A stretch of 64,000 nt of DNA from Fulvia fulva (GCF_020509005.1 NC_063017.1:2604001-2668000), one strand, 5' to 3'; counted from the stretch's first letter, positions 10,278-20,817 are shown. Numbers and translations: made by a program. Notes: generated by a model from the letters alone, not told the origin.

Positions 10278-13200
10278 CTAGTCGTCAGCATCCATCATCT
10301 CCGTATCCCCACCATCTCCCAACCCAATCCTCGTACCCTCAGCATCTGGCACGAACCCCGTAGTCGTAGCACCCAGCGTAGCATCCTTCAACTCTGCTTG
10401 AAGCTGGCTGATACTCTCATCAATATCGTCCTCATCAGCGGCACCAGGCCGCACATGAACAGTAGTATTGCCATCACCTTCCACAACACTCTCATCGTCG
10501 ACATCCGCGGCCTCCGTAGTGTCGAGGACAGTCTCCTCAGCCCCACCTCCGCCACGCTCGTCTGTCATGACATCGTGCATCATTTTGATGAGGTTGTTCT
10601 GAAGCTTGGTGAGGACGTTCTTGTCCGTGGCTGTAGGCGCGACCTTTGTCTCGACAGCCTCAGCAGCGAGCTCGAGAATGCTCTTGACCCTCTCGGCATC
10701 GGCGCCGGTCGGAGGCAGATGTAGCTTGTTCAACATGCTGAAGAAGACTTTCTTCTCGTCCTTCGCGATCTTTCCAGCGGTAACGAGACGGTCTAAGATG
10801 TTCTCAGCGAGCACGAAGTGGATCTCGTTGGCACCGTGCGCCTTCTCGACAGAGTCAGTGGCCTCGGCGAATCCAAAGACACGGCGTGGGTCTGTCCAGT
10901 CGAGCAGCATTTCGCCAATTTTAGCCATCTTCACCATCGCCTCGCCGGTGGTCTCTTCCTCGACGTCTGCCTCCTCCAGATCTTTCAGCTGACCAAGTCT
11001 CTGCATCACAGGGACAACCACTTCTACCATGCGCAAAGCGTTCTCTGCACGAGAGTGGCAGTACACAGGCAGGAAGTAAGTCAATGTCTGTCTGAGTTGA
11101 GGATTGCTCTGAATATCGGGGTCGAAGTATGCGACGACAAGAGCCTTGAGCAGGTCAGTGTCAGTGATCAGTCGCGAAAGCATGGCCTTTGCTAGCGCTG
11201 TTGCGCCCGTCGCTTGGACTTCTGGATGATCTGACTTCAGGGAGCTCTTGAACGCCTTGATCAGTGGTCGCAGGTACTCATTCTGCGGTTCTGAACTATC
11301 GCCATCGGCAGAGGCACCATCGGAGAGCAGTGTTGGGTGAGTGATGAGGATATCGGTGATGATCTGCAGGGCAATTGCTTGCAGCTCGGGATGTCCTTTC
11401 GCGAAGCAGTGTAGGAAGAGTGTTAGGTTCTCCTGCGCCAGATTCTTCCCAAGCAGGCAGCACAACCCGAGGCACAACAGACCACGCTCTCTTATGGGCG
11501 CTTCCTGGCTCCTGACGGCTGGCACGACCAAGTTGTTCAGCATCGTGACTAGATGAACATTCTCCTCCAAGTCGCATTGCACGTTCTGGAGCATGCACAA
11601 TGCAATGTGTAGACACTTCATGTTGACCATAATCTCCTTGATGGCCTTCTCAGCGGCAGCCTCGGGGTCGGTATCGCCAGGCTTTTGCGCCTTCTTCTTG
11701 AACTTCTTCTGCGCGACCACGATTGTATCATGATCAACTTGGCCATCGAATTGCTCGGTGGCGGAGTGGAAGCTGTCGACTGTGCTGCTGTCGTCCTCGG
11801 CCTCGTCATCACCCATGATAGTATCATGGACTTCTGCGATGGCCTCAAGCACAACGCCACAAAATTCTCGCTCGCCCTTTGCATTCTCGCCACAGACGAG
11901 ACGCAGCACTTCCACGAGCAGTCTTGTGACCTCTTCAGGCAGATCTGGCTGACCAAGCGCGCGTCTCGTCAGGTCGAACATCTTCTGCCGACCAACCTCA
12001 TCGCTGTAGTCGAATGTGCGAGCCATGTGAAGCATTTGCTCGACGACAAACTCGCGGTAGTCGACATCTTGTCGTGCATCCGGATCATCTTCGCCGGCTT
12101 CATGGGACAGCATCGTAGCCTCAATTAGCCTCTGAATCTCGCGCTGGAGCAAGAAACCAAATTTGGTCACCTCAGGCAGCTTCTCGTCGACTAACACCTC
12201 AAGCGACTTGGGTCGGCTGTAGTCCTCCTTCGTAGCTGAACGGCAAAAGTGGGTGAAAGTGCGTGCGACGAAGGCGAGTTCTGGCGAGAGATCTTCCCAA
12301 AAGGCGTCTGGGAACGAGACGTAGTCGAGATAGTCCGGTCTACCACTCCAGAACTCGTGCATGGCAATGAGTGCTATGCCGCCCTCGCGACCACTATTCA
12401 CGAGGTCGATGCGCTCAAGCAGTTCGAGAAGTGCATCTAGAGAAGGCACTGCCTCCTTCTGCTTGTCTGCCTCTGCCCCTTCCTCTACCTGAGCAGCGGG
12501 CAAAGCAGCACAGTCTTCGATCCATCGTTGTGAGAACAGTTGAGCGGTCGCCTTTCGCACGTTCTCATCGCGATCTCGCAGACCCCATCTTAGCAGCTTC
12601 TCACGATGTGTCATGCTTAGATGTCGGAAGTCGCCGAGTGCTGGCAGCAGGCGTCCGTATAGTGCTCGTCGTGTTGTGGCATCTGCATCTCGTGCGCGTT
12701 CAAGCAGATATGGGAGAAGTTCCTTCGTGAGAGGGAGGTTCAAGAGCAGATTCCTCCGGACTTCTGCAGATGGGTCGTTTTGCAGAACCTGCAGCAGTTT
12801 GTTCAGAACACCTCCTCGAACATCGTCGTCCGAGTCGGAGTCTTGCTCTTCGTCATCTTCGACCTCCGCTGCCAACCGTCCCAAGCCACACACGGCCTGC
12901 AATCGCACTGGCGCCTCTTTGTCGTGTATCCTCCTCAACAGCGCAAACCGCAATTTGTGAAACAGACTGTCGTCCAAGGTGTCCAGACTGTTGATGACGT
13001 GGCTCATGATCTGTGTGGCGCGGAATCGGATCGTCTTGTCCTTGGCCTGGATGACGCGCAACAGCTCGCTCAAGATCTGTGTGGTGAGCCTGCTCGTCGG
13101 CGTCTCGGGCAGGGTGTCCTCCTCGACCTCGCCGCTCGCCTCGTAGATCTCGTTATCCTTCCCGCTTGCGACATTGAGAAAGGCGGCCAAGAATCGTACA

Positions 13201-13553
13201 GCTCGGTCACCAACAGGCTCAGCCTTCCTCACGGGCAAGATGCGCAACACGATGCGCACGACCTCGCGGTTGAAGTGCTCCTCTTCCAACTCGTCACTCT
13301 GTTTGCGCTTCTTGGTGCTCGTCGGCTCATAGCAACACGCTTCCTGCATCCTCCGTAACGTGATGATCGCCTTCCGGTGTCCCGCCGTCGCCTTCTGCGC
13401 GTCTGCAAACACGCCACATATCGCGTGTCTCAGTGTTGTGTCTTCGCCCTCGTCTGGGACTGCGGGCACTGGCGAAGTGTTGCGGGCAGATCGCAAGCTT
13501 TTCGCCCATGTCGTCCGGCGAGCAGTGCGACCGCTGGCGACTCGTCCCGGCAT
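10278..13553 (-). CDS. YCG1: Condensin complex subunit 3 (Cnd3/Ycg1, CAP-G)
   Basis: HEAT-repeat subunit of condensin; with the kleisin Brn1 it binds DNA during mitotic chromosome compaction. The single exon codes 1091 residues, close to the usual 1000-1100. The chosen start (13553) gives MPGRVASGRTARRTTWAKSL; an upstream open stretch lacks a good context. HEAT-like helices are visible throughout: KDKTIRFRATQIMSHVINSL, then HDKEAPVRLQAVCGLGRLA, DPSAEVRRNLLLNLPL and RDRDENVRKATAQLFSQRW. The C-terminal half has the Cnd3-type core (MKCLHIALCMLQNVQ, APIRERGLLCLGLCCLLGK). Acidic, disordered tracts separate the blocks. It shares a 214-bp divergent promoter with the cysteine synthase gene. The reading frame is unbroken over 3.3 kb. 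Confidence 0.93.
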   Translation of the reverse strand: MPGRVASGRTARRTTWAKSLRSARNTSPVPAVPDEGEDTTLRHAICGVFADAQKATAGHRKAIITLRRMQEACCYEPTSTKKRKQSDELEEEHFNREVVRIVLRILPVRKAEPVGDRAVRFLAAFLNVASGKDNEIYEASGEVEEDTLPETPTSRLTTQILSELLRVIQAKDKTIRFRATQIMSHVINSLDTLDDSLFHKLRFALLRRIHDKEAPVRLQAVCGLGRLAAEVEDDEEQDSDSDDDVRGGVLNKLLQVLQNDPSAEVRRNLLLNLPLTKELLPYLLERARDADATTRRALYGRLLPALGDFRHLSMTHREKLLRWGLRDRDENVRKATAQLFSQRWIEDCAALPAAQVEEGAEADKQKEAVPSLDALLELLERIDLVNSGREGGIALIAMHEFWSGRPDYLDYVSFPDAFWEDLSPELAFVARTFTHFCRSATKEDYSRPKSLEVLVDEKLPEVTKFGFLLQREIQRLIEATMLSHEAGEDDPDARQDVDYREFVVEQMLHMARTFDYSDEVGRQKMFDLTRRALGQPDLPEEVTRLLVEVLRLVCGENAKGEREFCGVVLEAIAEVHDTIMGDDEAEDDSSTVDSFHSATEQFDGQVDHDTIVVAQKKFKKKAQKPGDTDPEAAAEKAIKEIMVNMKCLHIALCMLQNVQCDLEENVHLVTMLNNLVVPAVRSQEAPIRERGLLCLGLCCLLGKNLAQENLTLFLHCFAKGHPELQAIALQIITDILITHPTLLSDGASADGDSSEPQNEYLRPLIKAFKSSLKSDHPEVQATGATALAKAMLSRLITDTDLLKALVVAYFDPDIQSNPQLRQTLTYFLPVYCHSRAENALRMVEVVVPVMQRLGQLKDLEEADVEEETTGEAMVKMAKIGEMLLDWTDPRRVFGFAEATDSVEKAHGANEIHFVLAENILDRLVTAGKIAKDEKKVFFSMLNKLHLPPTGADAERVKSILELAAEAVETKVAPTATDKNVLTKLQNNLIKMMHDVMTDERGGGGAEETVLDTTEAADVDDESVVEGDGNTTVHVRPGAADEDDIDESISQLQAELKDATLGATTTGFVPDAEGTRIGLGDGGDTEMMDADD

Positions 13554-13767
13554 GGTGTCGTTGTGGGGTCGTGATGTCGTGGGCAGTGCATTGCAGTGGA
13601 CGAGCCAGAGTGCCCGTTGCTGAAGGGGCTGCGGGCTGCGGGCTGCAGCTGTCAACAAACAACGCGGAAAGTCGACCGCGATGGCGCCGATGGATGATGG
13701 AGCTCTTCCACCTGGCACCCACTGATCTACATGTACGCCATTCACTTGCGTCACTGTCACGGCCAAA

Positions 13768-14984
13768 ATGTTCGCAAGGACAGCTCTGCGGGCCGTCACC
13801 AAGCCTGCAGCATTCACTTCCATCCGTCAGGCATCGGCGCTAGCGGGCAATGTCGAAGCGATGAACCCACGAGGCATTGCGATCAGCAGTGCGCAGCGCA
13901 TAGCACAGAATGGCTTCATCTCGGGTGAGTCTTGCAAGCTGTTTGCATGCACGGTATAGGGCATTGACTGATCGCTAGCATCGCAGCAATCGGCAACACC
14001 CCTCTCATCCGCATGAAGAAGCTCTCCGAAGAGACGGCCTGCGACATTCTCGCCAAGGCAGAGTTCCAGAACCCAGGTGGATCCGTCAAGGACCGAGCAG
14101 CACTCTACCTCGTCCAGGATGCCGAGAAGAAGGGCTTGATCAAGCCCGGCGGGACTGTGGTTGAAGGGACGGCGGGAAACACCGGCATTGGTCTCGCACA
14201 CGTCTGCAGAAGCAAGGGCTACAAGCTGGTCATCTACATGCCAGATACGCAATCGCAGGGCAAGATTGATCTGCTGAGACTGCTTGGCGCAGAGGTATAC
14301 CCCGTCCCAGCTGTGGCCTTCGAAAACCCAGACAACTACAACTGGCAAGCGAAGCGTCATGCTGAGACTTTGCACAATGCTGTGTGGACCAACCAATTCG
14401 ACAACACTGCCAACCGACAGGCACATATCGAGACTACAGGTCCTGAAATCTGGGCGCAAACGCAAGGCAACGTCGACGCTTTTACTTGCGCTTCAGGTAC
14501 GGCAGGAACGATTGCAGGCTGCACAAGGTACCTCAAGGAAGTATCAAATGGAAAGGTGAAGTGCTACGTCGCTGATCCTCCTGGCTCCGTCATCTACACC
14601 TACCTCTCCTCCGGCGGCAAGATGGTCGAGCGCAAAGGCTCGTCAATCACAGAAGGCATTGGTCAAGGTCGCATCACGGACAACTTGAAGCCAGACATCG
14701 ACCTGCTTGACGGCGCACTGCACATTGCGGATGAGAAGAGCATTGAAATGGTCTACAGATGCTTGGACGAGGAAGGTCTATACCTTGGCGCATCATCATG
14801 CCTGAATGTTGCAGCTGCCAGGCATCTTGCCGAGAAGCTTGGTCCAGGACATACGATTGTCACGATCCTTTGCGATGGCGCTTACAGATATGCTGATGGG
14901 TTGTTCTCGAGGAAGTGGTTGGAGAGTAAGGGTTTGGTCAATGCTGTGCCGGAGCATTTGCACAAGTACATTGTGCTCGAGTAG
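13768..14984 (+). CDS. Mitochondrial-type cysteine synthase (O-acetylserine sulfhydrylase family)
   Basis: PLP-dependent enzyme of the cysteine synthase family, close to fungal Cys12/Mcy1-like proteins. It has 384 residues in exons 13768-13924 and 13987-14984 (62-nt intron, GTGAGT...CGCAG). The basic, Ala/Ser-rich N-terminus ([16 protein letters not shown]) fits a mitochondrial presequence. PLP lysine K87 is in [10 protein letters not shown]; the substrate loop is GTAGNTG and the phosphate-binding loop [10 protein letters not shown]. The [10 protein letters not shown] and [12 protein letters not shown] segments match the Cys12 subgroup rather than bacterial CysK. The classic reaction is O-acetylserine plus sulfide to cysteine; this subgroup's physiological role is less settled. 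Its last 100 nt face an open frame on the other strand. Confidence 0.9.
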
Positions 14985-14986
14985 AG

Positions 14987-15589
14987 CAGTGTACATCTTG
15001 ATCCCATAGAAAGCTCGAATCTGGCCCCGATGCCACCATTCCCAGGCTCCAACTCCTCGACCCCGTTGGTATTTCCCCCCAGCTCTACGCTTGCGAGGAT
15101 GATCTTTGCCGCTCGACGACGCAACTTCACGCGCCGCCATGTAGCCTCCTCGTGGCCCATCGTGCGCTCGAACTGATGTAGCCGGGTGAATTGATTGTCG
15201 CTTTGTGGGCTCTTCCAGTCATGGAGATGGACCTCGACCGTGTAACGCGGGGCGGACTCCTTCGGTAGCTCGATCAAGGAGACGCACTGCAGCTGGAGAT
15301 GGTGCTTGAAGAACCAGTACAGTGGCGGGAACACCTTAGCATCAGTTCTCCCCATGTACATGAGGCGCTGGAGCTTCGGAGACCCGGTGACGGTGCTGTG
15401 GAAGGTGTGGTTCACAGCCTGATAACGGGAGAGTGTTGCGGTCGGTCCGAGGTGGGAATAGCCGCCGCAGCTTGTCTTGATCATCTCATGAGCCAAGACG
15501 ATGAGGATGTGCTCAAGCAGCTCCGGAATAGCGAAGACCCGCGCAGCTGCGCGCACAGGCGAGCGTGCGGTGGTGTTTGCCGATGTCAT
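14987..15589 (-). CDS. F-box-like family copy 4, C-terminus abnormal
   Basis: The start at 15589 (MTSANTTARSPVRAAARVF) resembles other copies. An in-frame ATG at 15673 would add a 28-residue hydrophobic leader. The F-box-like segment is RVFAIPELLEHILIVLAH with TATLSRYQAVNHTFHSTV, and the mid-motif is HEEATWRRVKLRR. The family C-terminal motif (TLGEVFxxY) is missing. Instead the frame runs through GNGGIGARFE into the antisense of the cysteine synthase coding end, and only stops at 14882. I end the family-related part at about 14987; the true stop codon of the open frame is at 14882. Most likely the 3' end was lost when the neighbours were brought together. Expression is uncertain. Confidence 0.6.
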
Positions 15590-15690
15590 CTTGGATGTTG
15601 GCGGTGGAGTCGTCTGTCGAGGGGAGAACCAGAGAATGGGGTTGAAGAGAAGGATAGACTGGCGAAGAAGCACACGTGCTTCGACGCGAG

Positions 15691-15710
15691 GCTAGCAGGG
15701 ATGGCGCAGA
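15691..15710 (-). promoter_or_regulatory. 20-bp leader element upstream of F-box copy 4
   Basis: TCTGCGCCATCCCTGCTAGC (minus strand) is repeated exactly at 16748-16767 and with one base missing at 17749-17767, each time 17-22 nt upstream of the first in-frame ATG of an F-box-like copy. It may be a promoter/5' UTR element or simply shared ancestry of the duplicated leader. Confidence 0.5.
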
Positions 15711-15900
15711 CGAGAGCATGTGAAGAGGGACGGTGAAGATGATCCTTGCATGGTGTCACGACTGTCAGACCTCTGCTGGCAGTTGCGCTATGCTTCAACT
15801 AACACCCTAGCTGGTCCACGACTCGGTACCTAAGGAACCACTCCTGCGAACACAAACATCCCCGTCACCGGTATCTTGATCTTCGCACGGAGGCTCGTCT

Positions 15901-16725
15901 CTATACGACTCTACCTCGAAGACTCTTCCACGCCACGGACAACGCATACATCGATTCTCGTGCCAGGATCCACCTCATCTCAGCGCCTTCCGCTAAGTCG
16001 CCATCTTCTCCATACACCCCGTTGTATCGCTTTGCTTTGTCGAGAATAGCACAGAGACTATCGAAAACTGTGTCTAGTGTACTTCCTGGCCCATACTCAA
16101 TTGTCCCATACACCTTCGCTATAAACCCAAATTCGATGGCGCCATAGCAAATGGACTGCTGGTAGTGACACTTCACCCGACGCCAGCTGGCTTCAGGTGC
16201 GTTGTGACGTTGCCGAAATCGTACGAATCTTGGGGTGCGACTATAGAACGGCGGTCGATACCCGGCCAGCAGTCTGTAGTGACAGTCCTTGCCCCGATAG
16301 CGGCAGTAGTTTGTGAGGGTGAGGCTGAGCTTTCCGAAAAGCCACTCCAGTCTTTGATCGAGGGGCCTCAGCGCGAGGGGCCCAAGCGGTTGGCGAGTGT
16401 TTGGTTCGGGGACGTTTTGGACTAGTCGCTGGATCTTCAAAGATTGGCGGACGGCGGCGTGGAAAGTTCGGTTGACTGACTGGCAGCGCGCCATTGTGGT
16501 GGCGGGTTCGAGACCGCAGATGTAGTGACTCGATTGCACCGCTAGATCGAGGAGGACCTGTTCAAGAAGTTCTGGAATGGCGAAGACACGTGTGAGCGCA
16601 GACGGTGGCGAGACGTTGTTGGTGCTGGGTGTAGCCAATATGTGTCGTCGCAGTTGATTCGCGTTCGGTGCTGGAGGAGGAAGCAAGCGGTGTTGGAGAA
16701 GGTAGAATAATGGGGGAGCGGGCAT
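15901..16725 (-). CDS. F-box-like family copy 5
   Basis: A 274-residue intact single exon. The F-box-like part is TRVFAIPELLEQVLLDLAVQ with LEPATTMARCQSVNRTFHAA. The mid-motif is PEASWRRVKCHYQQ, and STLDTVFDSLCAILDK replaces the usual C-terminal motif, followed by an unusual extra tail of about 40 residues. The only usable ATG (16725) gives a 45-residue leader. In other copies the start lies shortly before the F-box, where this copy has TTG GCT ACA CCC, possibly a lost ATG. The 20-bp leader element lies 22 nt upstream. Confidence 0.7.
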   Translation of the reverse strand: MPAPPLFYLLQHRLLPPPAPNANQLRRHILATPSTNNVSPPSALTRVFAIPELLEQVLLDLAVQSSHYICGLEPATTMARCQSVNRTFHAAVRQSLKIQRLVQNVPEPNTRQPLGPLALRPLDQRLEWLFGKLSLTLTNYCRYRGKDCHYRLLAGYRPPFYSRTPRFVRFRQRHNAPEASWRRVKCHYQQSICYGAIEFGFIAKVYGTIEYGPGSTLDTVFDSLCAILDKAKRYNGVYGEDGDLAEGAEMRWILARESMYALSVAWKSLRGRVV

Positions 16726-16747
16726 GGACGCACGACTGGCTTACAGC

Positions 16748-16767
16748 GCTAGCAGGGATGGCGCAGA
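16748..16767 (-). promoter_or_regulatory. 20-bp leader element upstream of F-box copy 5
   Basis: An exact copy of the element at 15691-15710 in the same orientation relative to the gene, 22 nt before the first ATG. Confidence 0.5.
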
Positions 16768-16958
16768 AGTGAATGAACCAAGCGGGATTCACTATGAACA
16801 TGACCTGCTAGACTGTCTGCCGACCTTGACAGGAGAGCAAGCAACAATCTTCTGCACATCATCTTCGAGCATACTCAATGCAGTGCCCTGCCTGCGAGTC
16901 GTCTTGTGCGCTTCCCACGCCATGCTCAACATAAGCCGTCCCCTGGCCGCTTCCCGAA

Positions 16959-17728
16959 TCACCTCAAGCGTCCTAGCATCTTGTCCGCGTGTTTTCTCCA
17001 TTCATCAAACACCTTTCCGATCGTGCACTTGCTCATGACGACCCCGTTCACTGCTGGTAACCCGCGATCAAGCGTCTCCCAGCCGCTGGAGATGGGGAGC
17101 CTCATCAACTCGCGGCTCAGCTTGACACAACGCCAACTCGCCTCCTCATGGCCCTTCTGCTGCCGAAATCTCTCAAGTTGTGCCATGTCTTCACGTCTCG
17201 GTTTCCTATCGACCGGATCTTGTACCTTGGCATATTGGGACCAAGCCTTGACGTTGGGTCGTGCGAGACTTCGTGCTCCTTGAGATCACGGAACTTGAGT
17301 TTCAGCTGCTGTTGGAAGAGCCAGCCAAGAGCATTGGTGTAGGAGTCACGGCCGTCGTGGTCGGATGCGCACTCTGTGACTCGGAGGAGCTTGCTCGAAC
17401 CGCAGATAGTGACATGGAAGTCTCGATTGACCATGTGACATCGTGCGAATGTGGTAGCTGGTTCGAGCCGGTAGTCGGCGTCAATCCCGTAGATTGGGAA
17501 GCCTCTGTAACGCGGGTCATTGGACACTATCTTGGCCAGGGTGAGAAGATTATGTTCCATCAGCTCCGGGATGGCGAAAACTTGTGCGGCCAAAGCTACA
17601 GACTCAGGGGTTGGCGCGAGCATGTTGGGCTTACCCATTCTGTGTGGCCGGGTATCAATGCCAGTCAGCCTGGGAGGGTAGGTCAGAGTCGGAATAAAGT
17701 CGATGATCAAGAGGCAGGAACAAAGCAC
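16959..17728 (-). pseudogene. F-box-like family copy 6, frameshifted
   Basis: The first frame (ATG at 17728 or, better, 17638) holds AAQVFAIPELMEHNLLTLAK, LEPATTFARCHMVNRDFHVT and KTWHNLRDF. From about 17160-17186 homology moves to another frame: LERFRQQKGHEEASWRCVKL (mid-motif) and CTIGKVFDEWRKHADK (C-terminal motif), ending at 16959. One missing base would explain the shift. A third frame beyond it (16792-17001, EVIREAARGRLMLSMAWEA) may be a further shifted tail. No intron can bridge the first gap, because the two frames overlap in the same conserved segment. Confidence 0.6.
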
Positions 17729-17748
17729 GGAAGTGGGAGGCTATTGGA

Positions 17749-17767
17749 GCTAGCAGGGATGCGCCGG
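17749..17767 (-). promoter_or_regulatory. Leader element variant upstream of F-box copy 6
   Basis: Same element as at 15691 and 16748 with one base missing in the GGCGC part; 20 nt before the first ATG of copy 6. Confidence 0.4.
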
Positions 17768-18396
17768 ATTTTTCGCATGCTGCAGGTGAAAACATGTAAA
17801 TGCTTGGCTTTCCTCCTGCCAACTACTTCGAAGCAGCAGAGTCAGCTCAGCCACATGGCGTGGCACCATTTTGTGCTCATGGGCTAAAGAAGATAATGAC
17901 AGTTACCGATGGCGGCATAGCAGAGAGTGTGTACTATTGGTACGGCAAAGCCCTTTGCTGCGAAGAGGAACAGTACAGAATGCGTGAACACTCCTTGGCT
18001 GTACGATCAGACAAGATGTGCACTAGTCTTGCTGATTATGTCTCGGTCAGAATGTATCGTACTTGCAATATCTATCACTCTGCAAAACCTGCTATGAAGT
18101 GCTAGCTTTTCGAGAGCTCAGCCATTATGGATTTTACTGCTCGCGTACTAGTTCACCTCATGGCTTCATATTTCGGCTTCGCATCGGCGATAAAGCGTGC
18201 TCAATAACGTCAAACCGCTGTCGGCTCTTGCTTGGGGATCGATCCTCACGTCCTGCATTCATTCTCTTCTGTGTGAGTGCTCCATTTCGCACGTCTTGTC
18301 CGTCATGTTGCAGTTCTCGCTTCTTCGGGCGGTCGTATGGTGTGTACGTTTTGTCCCTGCTGATAACGCCTCTCATTTGAGTCTTCTCTGCTTGGT
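17768..18396. other. Intergenic, no gene seen
   Basis: 629 nt between F-box copies 6 and 7. Open frames here are short and unrelated to the family. It contains the promoter of copy 6 and the 3' UTR of copy 7. Confidence 0.45.
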
Positions 18397-19092
18397 CTAC
18401 TTGTTCCATAGCGCCAGCGTATCTGTCAGGAAGATGCCATATTGGTCGAACACATCGCCCAGCGTATCCTGAGCCACGAGCTCGATGTCTCTAAACAAGT
18501 CGCGGCAACAAAAGTGCACATATACTCTGGTTTCAATGGACGGATGCTTTGGCCTGACATCTCGCCAGGTCGACTCGACAGTACTCTTGCGCTGGAGGAA
18601 CTCGTCGAAAGCTCCCTTGTACGCGGCAAGAGCATGACCCATGAATTCGTCGGCATGAAACATATCCTTGCCATAACCTTCGTCTGGTACAACATCAACG
18701 AAGTACTCCTGGATAGGCGATTTCCAACCTGGCTCCACAATGCCCCAACGCACAAAGTTCTCGTTGCGGTCATCAGTAGAGAAGTCCAAGTTGAGCTGCC
18801 GCTGCAGCAGCCAGCCCAGTGCCCTGTCAGACCAAACGCCATCCCACTTCGGTGAGATGTACGCCACGAGCTCGAGGATCTTGTTTGATCCGCCTATGGT
18901 TCCGTTGAAGTCACGATTGACCATGCGACAGCGGGCGATAGTTGTGGCTGGCTCGAAAGAGTGGTAGGACTCATCCATCTCATGCTCGTCTTGAGAAGTT
19001 TGCGAGACTTGATCAGCTAGTGCGATGAGTATCTGCTGGAGTAGCTCCGGGATGGCGAAAACTCGCGTTGCTGCGCTGCCGTGTTCCGACAT
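18397..19092 (-). CDS. F-box-like family copy 7
   Basis: A 231-residue intact single exon from the ATG at 19092 (MSEHGSAATRVFAIPELLQQ). The frame is open upstream to 19368, but family alignment favours this start. The F-box-like segment is RVFAIPELLQQILIALADQ with FEPATTIARCRMVNRDFNGT. The mid-motif is VESTWRDVRPK and the C-terminal motif TLGDVFDQYGIFLTD. The middle is more acidic than in other copies. Role as an SCF adaptor is inferred from fold similarity only. Confidence 0.75.
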   Translation of the reverse strand: MSEHGSAATRVFAIPELLQQILIALADQVSQTSQDEHEMDESYHSFEPATTIARCRMVNRDFNGTIGGSNKILELVAYISPKWDGVWSDRALGWLLQRQLNLDFSTDDRNENFVRWGIVEPGWKSPIQEYFVDVVPDEGYGKDMFHADEFMGHALAAYKGAFDEFLQRKSTVESTWRDVRPKHPSIETRVYVHFCCRDLFRDIELVAQDTLGDVFDQYGIFLTDTLALWNK

Positions 19093-19653
19093 TGTGTGTG
19101 GCAGCGGATGAGAGGTCTGAAGAGTTGTAACGAGGTTGTTGAACGGAATCCAGAAATGAGGACTGTGGCAGCTTATTGTTAGAAGGAAAGAATGAATAAT
19201 CTCGTGGATAATCATGCGAGTTTTGGAAGCGGGGATACCCGGCCTCGAAAAAGAGTCGTATGCCATCAAATCCGCGCATGTGAATTTCTTGGCGCACGCT
19301 TGCGTCACGCGTGGAAAGTGACATCTATTCAACACATGTCCTTCAGATATGGGGCAACATACATTCAAGGCTGACTCATACCATAGTAGTAGTACTGTGA
19401 ATCATGATACGCGAAGCAGTCTTCCAGCACAGATGTTTTGGTGCGTTCACACCCTCTATGGATTGAATGATAACCAAGTTCCAGCTTCAGCTAGCTCTCA
19501 AACAGCTACACAGGCTTTGAACTAGGTTTTCAATTTGGCCGTCACACTGAGTTCTCGAACGAGTCCCGTTGCCGTCGAGCCAGCCTGCTGTCCATTCTAG
19601 CACATACCCTGACGTTGTGCTGGTGACTGTAGGCCTGTCCTCACTACATTGTA
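19093..19653. other. Intergenic, no gene seen
   Basis: 561 nt between F-box copies 7 and 8; promoter of copy 7 and 3' region of copy 8. Nothing else recognised. Confidence 0.45.
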
Positions 19654-20403
19654 TCACTTCGACTCAACCATTCCTCCCTGTTCTTCGATGTGTGCCACGT
19701 GGCCCTCCACAATCTCCTTCAGAATCTCGCAATACTTGTCAAACACCTCGCCGAGTGTCTGGTGGCCCTGAAAGCTGACCACATGTCCCTTGAGCTTTGG
19801 CGCCCCTTGTGTCTCGCTGTGTCTGAACTCCATCGAACGACTTGGGATCTGCAACTTCGTACGACGCCAGGTTGCCACTGGATCGCCATAGACCTTCGAA
19901 AATTTGTCGAAGAAGCCTCCCTGCGTGAGAATACCTGATGCACCTGGCATCGCTGACCGCGGGATCATGGCTAGTGGAACATCCGAGGTCTTGACGCCGA
20001 GTTCGTAATTTGCCAAAGGCAGCCGCCATGTGCGCTGAGACCAATCCCAGACCTGGTAGGTAGTCCAGAACTTCATCTGCAGGTGGTGCTCGAACAGCCA
20101 TTGGAGTGCAGTCTCGCCCTAATCCATGCATTTTCGTGGTGATGCAGTTTCGACAAGTCGCTGGATCCTTGCCGAGCCACGTACTGTCGCATGGAAGCCA
20201 CGGCTGACGGCCTGGCAGCGGGCGAGCGTGGTCATTGGCTCCAAGTCATCCTTGATGTGGTAATGAGTAACTAGATGGTCCGAGAGCCGATAGGCAAGTG
20301 TTGTGAGGATGTGCTCGAGGAATTCTGAGATAGCGAAAACTTGTGCTGCAGCTGATGGCGATGGCATTGGCGACGACGACTTGCTGATCTCATAGCTGGC
20401 CAT
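19654..20403 (-). pseudogene. F-box-like family copy 8, one in-frame TAG
   Basis: From the ATG at 20403 (MASYEISKSSSP) the F-box-like segment is AAQVFAISEFLEHILTTLAY with LEPMTTLARCQAVSRGFHAT. A TAG at 20121-20119 interrupts at residue 95. The frame then continues without any shift through WLFEHHLQMKFWTT, the mid-motif PVATWRRTKLQ and the C-terminal motif TLGEVFDKYCEILKE to the stop at 19654. Without the TAG the product would be 248 residues, a normal size for the family. CAG to TAG by one C-to-T change is the simplest cause. Readthrough or strain polymorphism are alternatives. Confidence 0.65.
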
Positions 20404-20817
20404 GATGTGCGATAGGAGTGGAGCTCTATGGTGATCTGATGAGGTTGAAATGGAATGGAATCAACAGAAATGCGGTTGAGAGAATGACCGAAAGCACAGA
20501 CAGGGCTCTTGCGCACGAGCTAGCAAGGACCACGCGACTGTAGCGAAGGTGAATGGCAAGGAACGGTAGATCAGACTTGCACGTGCACGCAGTATAGCCG
20601 ACTGGACAAAGAATACAGATACTCGAGAAGCGAGATGGTTATCTACAGCGCCGCTAGCCATACCTGAGCTATAAACCTGGTGATCAGGTCCATGTCAACC
20701 GCGGATCACTACCGTGCCCTCATGCCAACCCATAATCTTCGTCTCCGGCGCCATAGGCTCAATCCAGATGGGTCCCGCGCCTCGTCGTTGGGTCTTCTCG
20801 TGATCTCGATCGCACTA
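20404..20817. other. Intergenic, no gene seen
   Basis: 414 nt between F-box copies 8 and 9. A weak relative of the 20-bp leader element (GCTAGCAAGGAC on the + strand) occurs at 20519-20530. Otherwise nothing recognised. Confidence 0.4.
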
